Both the position numbers and the translations under genes were made by a program. Positions 52,757 through 61,837 of a DNA stretch of 64,000 nt are shown in pieces. The notes under the pieces are model-generated. The model did not search any database. It was given only the letters and a program-made list of their open reading frames with translations, and was not told where the DNA came from. The stretch covers positions 5,093 to 69,092 of the forward strand of contig DGQK01000074.1 of assembly GCA_002390745.1 (NCBI GenBank), in the 5' to 3' direction. Source of the DNA: Bacteroidetes bacterium UBA4416. GTDB lineage: Bacteria; Bacteroidota; Bacteroidia; B-17B0; Aurantibacillaceae. How positions within the stretch are numbered: position 1 is the first letter of the stretch; every line of letters starts with the position of its first letter.

Positions 52757-53398
52757 TCAGGATACCAGGCCGTTCACAACCGCATAACGGATGAGCGTGG
52801 CGGTATTGGTAGTTCCGGTTTTATCGAGCAGATTTTTACGTCGGGTTTCTATCGTACGTACGCTTGTAAACAGCTTATCCGCAATTTCCGTATTGGTATG
52901 GCCTTCCGCAATCAGCACCAGCACATCCATTTCCCTGTCGCTGAGCATAACAGGAGGCGAAGCCTGCTTGCGGGTATCGCGCTTATGCCTGGCCAGCATA
53001 TTAAGAGCAAACTCCGAACTGATATAAACGCCATCGTTGGCCACTTTCCGGATGGCAAACAAAAGCTCTTCGCGTGACGAATTTTTAAGGATATAACCAT
53101 CGGCACCCGCATAGATCATATCCACCAGGTAGCTTTCATGATCATGCATGGAAAGGATCAATACTTTGACGCCGGGATATTTCTTTTTGACCTCTGTGGT
53201 ACATTCCACTCCGCTCATCTCCGGCATATTCATATCCATAAGAAGCACGTCGGGCTGTCCGCTTTCCAGTTTTTTCAGCATTTCAACACCATTTGGTGCT
53301 TCCCCTGTCACGATGATATCAGGCTCACCTTCCAGTAATGCTTTAATGCCTTGCCTAACGATCTCGTGGTCTTCCACCAAAAAAACTTTTACCGGCAT
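52757..53398 (-). CDS. LuxR/NarL-type response regulator
   Basis: 213 residues. Receiver 1-120 with Asp in VLLMDMNMPEMSG and Lys in GYILKNSSREEL. LuxR-type helix-turn-helix about 148-205 (LSDREMDVLVLIAEGHTNTEIADKL; SVRTIETRRKNLLDKTG). It fits the HisKA_3 kinase that converges on it with 10 bp between stops. Target genes unknown; nothing in the sequence shows its binding site. Confidence 0.9.
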   Translation of the reverse strand: MPVKVFLVEDHEIVRQGIKALLEGEPDIIVTGEAPNGVEMLKKLESGQPDVLLMDMNMPEMSGVECTTEVKKKYPGVKVLILSMHDHESYLVDMIYAGADGYILKNSSREELLFAIRKVANDGVYISSEFALNMLARHKRDTRKQASPPVMLSDREMDVLVLIAEGHTNTEIADKLFTSVRTIETRRKNLLDKTGTTNTATLIRYAVVNGLVS

Positions 53399-53441
53399 AC
53401 GTTGATTGTCATTATCATATTAAACGATCTATTTTTATTGT

Positions 53442-53882
53442 CTATTTAGTTATTACCTGCGGCTGGGGCATGCGGTAGGGATAATTCAGAAACGAGTCGA
53501 TATCCGCTGCAAAGGCCAGCACTTTTTTATATGTATAGGCTTTGGTGAAAAAAGCATTGGCACCAAGCATCATGCATTTTTGTTTGTCTTCGCTGGTTAC
53601 CGAAGTGGAATAGATAAACACGGGAACCTCCGCATAAGTTTCGCTTTTCCGGATCATTTCCAGGGCCTGAAAGCCGTTTACCCGCGGCATGTTGATATCG
53701 AGGATGATCAGGTCCGGAATTTGCCGGCCTCCCTCCACATTTGTAGATAAATAGTCCAGAAGCTCCTTCCCGTCCCTGACATGTTGCAGGGTATATGGCC
53801 GCCCAAGTTCCTCAAACGCCTGACGAATGATGAAAAAATCATCCTCATCATCATCAGCCAAAAGCAAACGGAAACCTGCCAT
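53442..53882 (-). CDS. Response regulator receiver protein (Rcp1-like)
   Basis: 146 residues, receiver only. Acidic pocket LLADDDEDDFF, acceptor Asp in LIILDINMPRVNG, Thr/Ser in YSTSVTS, Lys in AFFTKAYTY. The DDDEDD pocket and long helix insert fit the Rcp1-like receivers that serve phytochrome-type and other PAS kinases. No DNA-binding domain. A -7 box TATTTTTG lies at 53908-53901. It lies next to the LuxR regulator in the same direction with 43 bp between them, so joint expression is possible. Confidence 0.85.
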   Translation of the reverse strand: MAGFRLLLADDDEDDFFIIRQAFEELGRPYTLQHVRDGKELLDYLSTNVEGGRQIPDLIILDINMPRVNGFQALEMIRKSETYAEVPVFIYSTSVTSEDKQKCMMLGANAFFTKAYTYKKVLAFAADIDSFLNYPYRMPQPQVITK

Positions 53883-54233
53883 ATTTGTTTTGTTTTCCTA
53901 CAAAAATAATTGATTCGATACGTTAGAAAAAGGTGGTAAATACGGTAAATTCGCGATAAAACACTGATTTTAGCCTGGCCCGGATACTGCTTTTCCGACA
54001 GTTGAAAATTTGTTTACTTTTTTTCAGGGGGGAGAAAATCTTTCACCTAAAAAGCCGGGGCTGTACAACCTATCCCCGGGAAAATTCAGTGGCTTTTCCT
54101 GACAGCAACCCGGTTATCCCTGACTGATGATCCTTTCTTAAAAACGAGTAAAGCCAGTTCGATAACACGTAAAAATACGCACTTTTTTTCATTTATTATT
54201 CCCTAATTTTGGATTCAACCTTGTCCTGTCCTT
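53883..54233. other. Divergent intergenic region, 351 bp
   Basis: Holds two outward promoters and no gene. Leftward: perfect -7 box TATTTTTG at 53908-53901 for the receiver gene. Rightward: perfect -7 box TAATTTTG at 54204-54211 for the SpoIIE gene, with transcription start near 54215. The middle is A/T-rich with a GC-rich patch near 54050-54090; I see no clear operator or terminator. Confidence 0.55.
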
Positions 54234-56009
54234 GTGCTAACTGAAAACCATAGTGAAAGCCAAAATCTGTTCAAAAGGATCATCAGAAGCTCGCCCGGCA
54301 TCTTATTTCATCTGGAAGTTGATCTTTTAAAAAGGGAAGAACATTATCTTTTCATCAGCGAAAACTACGCCGACCTTTTTGAGGTAGAAATAGAGTATGC
54401 CAAAACGCATAAGCTTCTCCAAACCACGCTTAGCCCTCAATCGCTGAAAGCATTCAAACGCGATTTCTACCGGACGGTTTCCGATCAGAGCGACATTGAG
54501 ATGGAAATAGAAATTCATACGCCCAAAGGAAATACCAAATGGGTGAAAATGAGAGCAACGATCGAGCGCCATGGGCATTTGGCTAACCTGTTCGGGATCT
54601 ACCTGGATATTACCGAGGAAAAAGAAAAATTCCTGAAGCAGGAAAGGATCACCACGACCTTATTAAGCCTCAACAAGCACCCTTCGGTGCATTCGGGCAA
54701 TACCGGCGAATGCATGGAAGTAATTACCCGCACCTTGTCTGATACGCTGGACATAGCACGTGTAAGCATCTGGAAATACAATGAGGACAAAACAACGATC
54801 ACCTGCCTGGATCTTTATGAGCAGGCCTCAGGCTGCCACAGCAAGGGCAGTATACTTTCCGGAAACGATTTTGCTCCTTATTTCAGCTACCTGGAAAAAA
54901 ATATCATCGTCAAAGCCTTTGATGCAGAAACGCATGAGGCAACCTCCTGCTTTAAAACATCGTACCTACAGCCATTAAACATCAAAACCATTGTGGATGT
55001 TCCGATCTATCACAACAACGACATATTCGGCGTATTGTGCTGCGAGAATACGGAAAAAATAAGGGTATATGAGAGCAACGAGATCCAGCTCATGGTAAAC
55101 GTCGCAGAGATCTTTTCCTATGCCTTTTCGCTGAGTGAGCAAAATGCGTATAAGCGGGAACTTGAATATGTCAATCTCAACCTGAACAGCCTGGTGGAAG
55201 AGCGGACCCATGCCCTGGAGATGAAAAGCAGGGAGGTAACGGATTCTATCAACTATGCGCAGCGTATTCAAAGCGTGATCCTGCCTTCAGAAAAAGAACT
55301 TGATGAAAGGCAGTTTGAACATTTTGTGATTTACAAGCCCAAAGACATTGTATCGGGCGATTTTTACTGGTTCTCCTTCAGGGAAAATGCACTCATTATA
55401 GCCTGCGCCGATTGCACCGGCCACGGCGTACCGGGCTCACTCGTGTCGCTGATCTGCCACAATGCGTTGTCAGCGGCTATCAATGAATCCGATGCTACCG
55501 ATCCGGGGTTGATCCTGGACAGCTGTAGCCTGAAAATCTCCAGGATATTCAACAGCAAAGGCCTCGATACCATGCGCGACGGCATGGATATTTCGCTGAT
55601 GATCGTAGACCCGCTGAGGCATACATTCACCTGGGCAGGCGCCAACAGCCCTTTATGGTTTATGCAGGATGGCATGCTTCAAATCCTGAAAGGCAACAAG
55701 CAGCGTGCAGGCTATTCCGAAAACCCGGCTCCTTTTACCACGCACAGGGTCCAACTCAACGGCACAGAAACATTCTACCTTTTTTCCGATGGCTTTGCCG
55801 ACCAGTTCGGCGGCGAATCGGGAAAGAAATATAAAACCTCCGCCTTTAAGGACCTCGTTCAACACATTTACCACCTTCCGCTGAATGAGCAGGAAAAACG
55901 GATCAATCAAAGCTTTCATGACTGGAAACAGGATCTGGAACAAGTGGATGATGTGTGCATCATCGGGATCCGCCTAACGGACTCTGTCATGATCCCTTCC
56001 CGCCAATAG
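54234..56009 (+). CDS. PAS-GAF-SpoIIE serine phosphatase
   Basis: 591 residues, GTG start at 54234 supported by the -7 box 23 bp upstream. PAS about 10-130, GAF about 140-300, coiled coil about 305-345, then a PP2C/SpoIIE domain with ILPSEKELDE, SGDFYWFS, DCTGHGVPGSLVSL, DGMDISLMIVD and SDGFADQFGG, which carry the metal-binding Asp residues. Such phosphatases act on anti-sigma antagonists or receiver-like partners in stress signalling. No partner anti-sigma genes are visible. No membrane segment. Confidence 0.88.
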   Translation: MLTENHSESQNLFKRIIRSSPGILFHLEVDLLKREEHYLFISENYADLFEVEIEYAKTHKLLQTTLSPQSLKAFKRDFYRTVSDQSDIEMEIEIHTPKGNTKWVKMRATIERHGHLANLFGIYLDITEEKEKFLKQERITTTLLSLNKHPSVHSGNTGECMEVITRTLSDTLDIARVSIWKYNEDKTTITCLDLYEQASGCHSKGSILSGNDFAPYFSYLEKNIIVKAFDAETHEATSCFKTSYLQPLNIKTIVDVPIYHNNDIFGVLCCENTEKIRVYESNEIQLMVNVAEIFSYAFSLSEQNAYKRELEYVNLNLNSLVEERTHALEMKSREVTDSINYAQRIQSVILPSEKELDERQFEHFVIYKPKDIVSGDFYWFSFRENALIIACADCTGHGVPGSLVSLICHNALSAAINESDATDPGLILDSCSLKISRIFNSKGLDTMRDGMDISLMIVDPLRHTFTWAGANSPLWFMQDGMLQILKGNKQRAGYSENPAPFTTHRVQLNGTETFYLFSDGFADQFGGESGKKYKTSAFKDLVQHIYHLPLNEQEKRINQSFHDWKQDLEQVDDVCIIGIRLTDSVMIPSRQ

Positions 56010-56055
56010 CGCTTCAGCCCCTCACCGGGACACAGACGGATCAGGTCAAAAAGCT

Positions 56056-56063
56056 TATATTTG
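56056..56063 (+). promoter_or_regulatory. -7 promoter element TATATTTG for the PLD gene
   Basis: Perfect TAnnTTTG match; expected transcript start near 56067, about 11 nt before the ATG at 56078 (or 17 nt before 56084). Confidence 0.5.
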
Positions 56064-56077
56064 ACTGACTGTAATTT

Positions 56078-57628
56078 ATGTGTATGGCTTACTCCTCTGT
56101 TCTCAGCGCGCTTTGCCTCCTGGCGGGCTTCGCCTTCTCTTCCTGCTCGTCCGGCAGCCTGGATATCCCCGAGGCCGGGGAGGATTTCTGTGCGGGCATT
56201 CACCGCAATGATTCTTTATCGCTGAGCGGGGAGCTAGCGCCTGTGGCAGAGCTCATGAAAACCAAAACGGGCGTATATGTGCTTGAAGACGGCGACGGGT
56301 CCATGGTTACACGCGCCTGGCTGAGCGAATATGCCGAAAAGACCATCGACATCCAGTACTTTATTTTTTCGACAGACAATGTGGGCCTGATTGCCTGCGA
56401 TTACATTGTAAGGGCGGCAGACCGCGGGGTAAAGGTGCGCCTGCTGATAGACGACATGATGGTGGAGGCTGATGCGCACAGCATCCTGACAATGGACTCG
56501 CATGAAAACATCGAGATCAGGATCTACAACCCGGGAGTTAACCTTGGCAAAAACATCGTGCAAAAGCTCAGCAAGTTCCGCTATGATTTTGTGAATGCCA
56601 ACCAGCGCATGCATAACAAAACCTTTACGGTAGACGGAAAGGTAGCCATCACAGGCGGGCGCAACATTGCGGACGAATATTTCGATTACGACCACGAGTA
56701 CAATTTCAGGGACCGCGATGTGCTGCTCATCGGGAAACTTGCCGAAACAATGGAGAAATCTTTTGAGGACTTCTGGCAGGATACCCTCAGCGTGCCGGTG
56801 TCGAAGATCGTGAAGGATCCGGGAGCTGATTTCACGGCTAAGGATCGCTTTGACAGGCTGCACCAATATGCCTGCAACCCTGAGAACTTCTGGCCCCAGG
56901 TACGGGAAAAGATCCAAAAGCTTCCTGAAGCTTTTAAATCCATACAGGCTTCAGGCAACCTGGTATGGCTCGACAGCGTGGAGTTTGTCTCGGATATTCC
57001 GGGGAAATTTGAACACCGCAAAGCCTTCGGCGGCGGCGGCCTTACCACCTCTGCCCTTACAGATCTGGTGAAGCAGGCGAAACACAGCATCGATATCCAA
57101 TCGCCTTACCTCATCACTACCAAAGAAGGAGAAGCCTTGTTCAGAGATGCCGTGAAACGTGGGGTAAAGGTGCGCATCATGACCAACAGCCTTGCTTCTA
57201 CCGATAACCTCGAGGCTTTTGCGGGTTACCAGAAATGCCGCAAATCGCTGTTGCAGGCCGGAGTTGAGATCTATGAATTCAGGCCGGATGCTGCAGACCG
57301 CTACAGGATCATGACCGGCGCCCTGCAAAAGAAACTGAATTATGCACCTGTGTTCGGCCTGCATGCCAAGTCGATGGTGGTCGACGGCTATACCACTGTC
57401 ATCGGCACATTCAATCTGGACCCGAGGAGTGCCAACCTCAACACCGAATGCCTGGCCATCATCCGCTCCAAAAAAATTGCGGAAGGCGTTTCGAAAGAAA
57501 TGGAAGAGGAGTTTAAAGCAGAGAACTGCTGGCATACGACGCTTACCTGGAACCCGGACTTATACGCCGGTGCCGACAAACTCTCGAAAACCTGGAAGCG
57601 GAAAATTGTTCCGAAAGATATTTTATAA
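56078..57628 (+). CDS. Phospholipase D/cardiolipin synthase-like lipoprotein
   Basis: 516 residues. Signal with lipobox-like Cys (LCLLAGFAFSSC). Two HKD (HxKxxxxD) catalytic motifs: RMHNKTFTVDGKVAITGGRN and GLHAKSMVVDGYTTVIGTFN. The pair with its spacing fits the ClsC/YmdC cardiolipin synthase type of PLD, but the lipoprotein signal would put it outside the inner membrane, where a hydrolase role is possible. ATG at 56078 or 56084. Next gene to the right is on the other strand. Confidence 0.85.
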   Translation: MCMAYSSVLSALCLLAGFAFSSCSSGSLDIPEAGEDFCAGIHRNDSLSLSGELAPVAELMKTKTGVYVLEDGDGSMVTRAWLSEYAEKTIDIQYFIFSTDNVGLIACDYIVRAADRGVKVRLLIDDMMVEADAHSILTMDSHENIEIRIYNPGVNLGKNIVQKLSKFRYDFVNANQRMHNKTFTVDGKVAITGGRNIADEYFDYDHEYNFRDRDVLLIGKLAETMEKSFEDFWQDTLSVPVSKIVKDPGADFTAKDRFDRLHQYACNPENFWPQVREKIQKLPEAFKSIQASGNLVWLDSVEFVSDIPGKFEHRKAFGGGGLTTSALTDLVKQAKHSIDIQSPYLITTKEGEALFRDAVKRGVKVRIMTNSLASTDNLEAFAGYQKCRKSLLQAGVEIYEFRPDAADRYRIMTGALQKKLNYAPVFGLHAKSMVVDGYTTVIGTFNLDPRSANLNTECLAIIRSKKIAEGVSKEMEEEFKAENCWHTTLTWNPDLYAGADKLSKTWKRKIVPKDIL

Positions 57629-57660
57629 CGGGCACAACCGCATCAGGATTATGCCCTGTA

Positions 57661-57825
57661 TCATTTTCCAATCGTTTGCAATGTATCGCTTTGCGCGCCT
57701 GTTGGAGCTTCGGGAGCCGAAGGGTAATGGCGCCACGCCCAGACACCTGCTGAAACGAGGATGAGAAGTATAACCGCCACAATAAGCAGTGGCCTTTTCC
57801 TGAATATGTTTTTCCTGTTTTCCAT
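57661..57825 (-). CDS. Small single-pass membrane protein
   Basis: 54 residues if started at the ATG at 57825 (MENRKNIFRKRP); a longer start at 57837 is possible. Positively charged N-terminus, one transmembrane helix (LLIVAVILLILVSAGVWAW), then a short polar tail. No family recognised; probability that it is a real gene is moderate. Nothing else found in the 33 bp to the PLD stop. Confidence 0.5.
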   Translation of the reverse strand: MENRKNIFRKRPLLIVAVILLILVSAGVWAWRHYPSAPEAPTGAQSDTLQTIGK

Positions 57826-57983
57826 CCTGAGATTCATGAATACGTTATTGATTAAAGGACGACGCGAGGATTGAATCGCGCCCCGGCTCATCCCGGAACC
57901 ATAGGCGACAAGCGCAACGATCAAGCAACTGCCCGACGGGTTATAGCGATCCTCATGCCTGAAACCCGGTGCTATGGCTGCAT

Positions 57984-59033
57984 TCAGTTCTTCTTTCTGC
58001 CGATGGTACTTTGCTGCGCCAGGTACTGCTTCACCCGGAAGGCCACATTTTCGCGGATATTCATGTAAAAGAACGCATAATCATCTTTATGGAAATAAAA
58101 GGTATTGATGCCGGGGTACTCGGCGGATGAGGCCGAAGGGGAATGCACCCATAAAAAGCCAGAAGGTGCCAGCTTCGCATCCACAATCGCCGTATCGATC
58201 CTTACAGCCGTAAAAGGCAGGCCGCCTTTATTATAGGTTTTCGGAACATAAGCGGTATCCCGCTTCCAGCTAAGAGGATTGACTCCGATGATTTTTCCCA
58301 CCGGGTCTCCGTAGAAGGTATTGGTGTGATAGGATACGGAATTCCAGCTCACATAGCCGCCCGTTTGCCCGGGTGCATCCATCGGCTTCAGCTGTTTGAA
58401 GGTGGTATCGAAAACGGGCCTGCCGATCAGGTAAGCAGCCACCAGCTTTTCATTCAAAACCGTGTCTTTGTCAAAAAAATCCTTCAGCAGCCTGATGGCA
58501 TAGTCGGTGCCCTGGCTATGCCCGGCAATAACAAAGGGCCTTCCTTTATTATAGTGCTTCAGGTAATAGATAAACGCATTTCTCACATCTTCATAAGCGA
58601 GGTCGAAAGCCATGCGTGCATTTTTGCCGGGGGCGATGTAGGAATAAAATATAGCGGTGCGGTAGCGGGGCGCGTATACTTTGCAGCTTCCGTTATAGGC
58701 ACTTGCCAGTAGCTTACAGCCAATGTTATCGGTTTCGGCATTGGCCACAGAATCATCTACATTTACGTTCCAGGATTTGCCCACCACGTAGTTGGTAGGC
58801 GGAATAAAGAAGGCATCCACTTTTGCGTGTTGCTGTCCGTCGATCACACCAAAGGCCCTGAGCTGGAAATCGGCGCTATCCTTCCTTTCGGGAAGTGCCG
58901 CCCAATAACGGGCATTGGCATAATCAGGCGCAGAGGGCTTGGGGGTGTGCTTAAACGAACGGACAGGCGCAATGCAGGAGCCTGCTACCAGGACTACGAT
59001 GCCTATTAAACCGAATGCTTTTTTATGATCCAT
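57984..59033 (-). CDS. DUF3089 alpha/beta-hydrolase-like lipoprotein
   Basis: 349 residues. Lipoprotein-like signal (LIGIVVLVAGSC). Typical DUF3089 text: DAFFIPPTNYV, YAPRYRTAIFYSY, AFDLAYEDVRNAFIYYL, and nucleophile elbow IAGHSQGTDYAIRLL (G-x-S-x-G). Probably a serine hydrolase of the periplasm or outer membrane; substrate unknown. Part of a leftward run with the next two genes, each with 27-34 bp spacing. Confidence 0.85.
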   Translation of the reverse strand: MDHKKAFGLIGIVVLVAGSCIAPVRSFKHTPKPSAPDYANARYWAALPERKDSADFQLRAFGVIDGQQHAKVDAFFIPPTNYVVGKSWNVNVDDSVANAETDNIGCKLLASAYNGSCKVYAPRYRTAIFYSYIAPGKNARMAFDLAYEDVRNAFIYYLKHYNKGRPFVIAGHSQGTDYAIRLLKDFFDKDTVLNEKLVAAYLIGRPVFDTTFKQLKPMDAPGQTGGYVSWNSVSYHTNTFYGDPVGKIIGVNPLSWKRDTAYVPKTYNKGGLPFTAVRIDTAIVDAKLAPSGFLWVHSPSASSAEYPGINTFYFHKDDYAFFYMNIRENVAFRVKQYLAQQSTIGRKKN

Positions 59034-59067
59034 AAAACCACAGACAGGTTTGAGTTAAACATATTAT

Positions 59068-59601
59068 CTACACCCTGATATCTCCCTGCACGGAATCGTC
59101 GAGTGTTTTTCCAATAACGGCCCCTACCAGCATTTTGATGCCGGCCACCATCATGCCATGCCTGGTATCCCAGTAGTAGCCCTCTTCCGGCTTCACGCTG
59201 ATAACGGTAATCCGGGGATCCTCTTCTCCTTCGGTAAACCAGGTTTTCATGAGCGGCTGCCACAATTCCCGGATCTTCACTTTGTCTTTGGACAGGGATG
59301 CTGTGCCGCCGAGCATCAGAAAGTCGGAATGTGAAGAGCCTTTAAAAAACAGTTTTACTTTCGGATCGGCTTTGATCTCAACCACTGTAAAGCTGTCATC
59401 CGGAGCCAGCAACCAGAGCGTGCCGTTTTCATCGGTTTTTTGAACAGACATGGGCCGCGAGCCTTTACGGTCGACTCCTGTGGGTTCCGTACAGAAAAAG
59501 CAGCTTTGCCCTTCTGCAAGCTCTTTGATCTTTTCTATAGCCTTTGTGCCTGATAAATGTTCTCTGTTATCTTCCGGCTGGTTTCTGTCGATGCTGTTCA
59601 T
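59068..59601 (-). CDS. Pyridoxamine-5'-phosphate-oxidase-like FMN-binding stress protein
   Basis: 177 residues with the split-barrel fold of general stress protein 26: CFFCTEP, SRPMSVQKTDENGTLWLL, DPKVKLFFKGSSHSDFLML and FTEGEEDPRITVISVKPEEGYYWD. It binds FMN or a related flavin; physiological reaction unknown. Distinct from the true PdxH encoded at 35027 (no PdxH C-terminal signature). Start ATG at 59601. Confidence 0.85.
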   Translation of the reverse strand: MNSIDRNQPEDNREHLSGTKAIEKIKELAEGQSCFFCTEPTGVDRKGSRPMSVQKTDENGTLWLLAPDDSFTVVEIKADPKVKLFFKGSSHSDFLMLGGTASLSKDKVKIRELWQPLMKTWFTEGEEDPRITVISVKPEEGYYWDTRHGMMVAGIKMLVGAVIGKTLDDSVQGDIRV

Positions 59602-59628
59602 AAGCTGCGGTTCTAATAGTTGTATACA

Positions 59629-60153
59629 TTAATCCTGTTTTACCCATACCAGCTCACCGGTTGCGTAGCCGATATTGCGGGCTTTTTCCAGAAAGCCGGC
59701 CTTGATGTCTTCGGGCATGGTGGTTTCGCGGGAAAGCAACCAAAGGTAGTTCGTGTTCTTTCCGGCTACCATGGCATATTTGTAATCCTCGCTGAGCGCA
59801 ATCACATTGTATCCGGAATAAAACGGACCAAAGAACGACACTTTTAGTTTCCCTTCCTTAGGATCTCCGGCGGGTTTTGCCTTTCCCCTGCTCTCTTCCC
59901 AGCGTTGCTTTTTGTAATTGAAGCCTCTATTGGTAACGGAGATCAGTCCGTTTGGTTTAAGCCCGTACTCTGCAGTCACATGATCGAGGTGACGCTCGTA
60001 TTTATAATCCAGCCGGGCGATCTCATACCATTTCCCAAGGTACTTCTCCTGCGAAAACGGTTTAACGGCTACTGCCCGCCTGGGCATGGTTCTACAAGAT
60101 GCCGTGGCAAGGATAATGATCACTGCCGGCAATATCAGATAGTATGATTTCAT
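59629..60153 (-). CDS. Lipocalin (Blc-type) lipoprotein
   Basis: 174 residues. Lipoprotein signal (ILATASC). Lipocalin signature GKWYEIARLDYKYER, then YGLKPNGLISVTNRGFN and a C-terminal NYLWLLSRETTM segment. Blc-type bacterial lipocalins bind lysophospholipid-like ligands at the outer membrane. It faces the divergent membrane gene at 60296; a 7-bp inverted repeat lies between them. Confidence 0.9.
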   Translation of the reverse strand: MKSYYLILPAVIIILATASCRTMPRRAVAVKPFSQEKYLGKWYEIARLDYKYERHLDHVTAEYGLKPNGLISVTNRGFNYKKQRWEESRGKAKPAGDPKEGKLKVSFFGPFYSGYNVIALSEDYKYAMVAGKNTNYLWLLSRETTMPEDIKAGFLEKARNIGYATGELVWVKQD

Positions 60154-60216
60154 AAACCGTTGTCATGAAAACCAAATGCCACCTTCTTTTGTTGGCCCAT
60201 ACGAATGTCTCTGTCA

Positions 60217-60240
60217 GGGTGAGGAAAATATTACTCACCC
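60217..60240. promoter_or_regulatory. GGGTGAG-N10-CTCACCC inverted repeat
   Basis: Perfect 7-bp arms in the divergent region between the lipocalin gene and the membrane protein gene. No T-run follows, so an operator is more likely than a terminator. No clear -7 box was found on either side, so evidence is limited. Confidence 0.4.
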
Positions 60241-60295
60241 AATCCCTTCCGAATGACAAGGGAATGCTTATTTTTAAGTTCTGAACTACAGGTCC

Positions 60296-61672
60296 TTGAA
60301 GGCATTCTTTTCATACGTAAGCAAACACCTCCCGGCTCTCGCCATCGCTCTGATCTGCCTCACGGTGGTTGAGGTGCACCTGAACCTTGCAAGGCATAAA
60401 TCCCTGAATGTGATTGCCTGGGACGTGGCGGGCTATTACAGCTACCTTCCGGCAACCTTCATCGATAAAGACCTGAAATTAAGCTTTATTACGCCGCAGA
60501 ACCACCACGCCTACTACGGAATTAAATATGCCTACCTCGACGATGCCCAGGGCCATCATGTGTTTAAATACCCGATGGGTATGGCGATGCTGTATGCGCC
60601 TTTCTTTTTCACAGCCCATGCGCTTGCCGGGCCGCTGGGCTATGCGCCCGATGGCTATTCGGAAATTTACCAGATCTTCATTGAATATTCTGGCCTCTTT
60701 TACCTTTTCTTTGGATTGCTTTTCCTCCGAAGAGTGCTTCTGATGTATTATTCGGAGAAAATAACAGCCTTAAGCCTTTTCGTGATCTTCTTCGGCACCA
60801 ACCTGCTCTGCTATTCCACGCTGGATGCGGCAATGTCGCACAGCTACAGCTTTTCGCTGTTTGCTGCGTTCATCTATTATGTCGCGGGATATTACCGGAG
60901 CCCGAAGCTTTCGTATATGATTGTTGCCGGCCTGTTGCTGGGGCTTCTCATCCTGGTACGCCCGCCGAACATCCTGTTTGGCCTGCTGATCGTATTGTTT
61001 GGCGTCCGCTCCGCTTCCGGCCTCAAGCAGAGGCTTCTTTTTATGATGCAACACCCCGTGCACTTTCTGGCCCTGCTCCTGGTAGTAGGGCTAACGCTGC
61101 TGCCACAGTTTCTTTACTGGCATTATGTTACCGGGCACTACCTGGTATTTTCCTATGGCGAAGAGGGTTTCTTTTTCAGCAAGCCTCAGCTTCTGCAATG
61201 CCTGCTCGGCTTCCGGAAAGGCTGGCTGATCTACAGCCCTGTCTTTTTCTTCGCGCTGGCGGGCCTGTACCTGATGCGCCGGCAGGCATCGCATGTTTTT
61301 CTTCCGACCCTGCTGGCCGTATTACCCTTGTACCTGTATATCGTTTCTTCCTGGTGGTGCTGGTGGTACGGCGGTTCTTTCAGCCTGCGCCCCATGATCG
61401 ACCTGTACCCCTTGCTCTGCTTCCCGCTGGCAGCATGCCTCGCGAAGATCGCAAGCCTGCCCGAAACGTCGCGCCGTATCCTTACAGGACTGCTTGTGTT
61501 CCTGGTGCTTCTCAACATTGGCCAGACCTTTCAGTATAAGTACAACATCATTCATTACGATGCGATGACCTTCCGCGCTTACCTCAATGTTTTTGGAAAG
61601 ACAGAGCGCCGGGCTACCGACACCAGCCTCCTCGATCACCCGGATTATGCAAAAGCCCTGAATGGACAATAG
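60296..61672 (+). CDS. GT-C-like polytopic membrane protein
   Basis: 458 residues, about ten to twelve hydrophobic helices. Early Asp-containing loop VIAWDVAGYYSYLPATF is like the first periplasmic loop of GT39/ArnT-type GT-C enzymes, which use polyprenyl-phosphate sugars; the rest has long periplasmic loops (SWWCWWYGGSFSLRPMIDLY). Start is TTG at 60296; no ATG fits well. Probable membrane glycosyltransferase, sugar and acceptor unknown. Single gene. Confidence 0.6.
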   Translation: MKAFFSYVSKHLPALAIALICLTVVEVHLNLARHKSLNVIAWDVAGYYSYLPATFIDKDLKLSFITPQNHHAYYGIKYAYLDDAQGHHVFKYPMGMAMLYAPFFFTAHALAGPLGYAPDGYSEIYQIFIEYSGLFYLFFGLLFLRRVLLMYYSEKITALSLFVIFFGTNLLCYSTLDAAMSHSYSFSLFAAFIYYVAGYYRSPKLSYMIVAGLLLGLLILVRPPNILFGLLIVLFGVRSASGLKQRLLFMMQHPVHFLALLLVVGLTLLPQFLYWHYVTGHYLVFSYGEEGFFFSKPQLLQCLLGFRKGWLIYSPVFFFALAGLYLMRRQASHVFLPTLLAVLPLYLYIVSSWWCWWYGGSFSLRPMIDLYPLLCFPLAACLAKIASLPETSRRILTGLLVFLVLLNIGQTFQYKYNIIHYDAMTFRAYLNVFGKTERRATDTSLLDHPDYAKALNGQ

Positions 61673-61825
61673 AACGCAGATGACGCGCACTAAGCTGGTC
61701 AGAACAAATGATCAGGACAATTCTTCTTTACCTGTCAAAGTTCTATCCTACAAAATCATCACAATCATCTGCGCTCTTCTAAATTCGCTTCCCAAAAGAT
61801 TCTCCCGAATCTGAATTCTTATCCT

Positions 61826-61833
61826 TACTTTTG
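61826..61833 (+). promoter_or_regulatory. -7 promoter element TACTTTTG, near-leaderless
   Basis: Perfect TAnnTTTG match only 4 bp before the ATG at 61838, so the predicted transcript starts at or next to the start codon, giving a leaderless message for the permease gene. Confidence 0.5.
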
Positions 61834-61837
61834 CTTC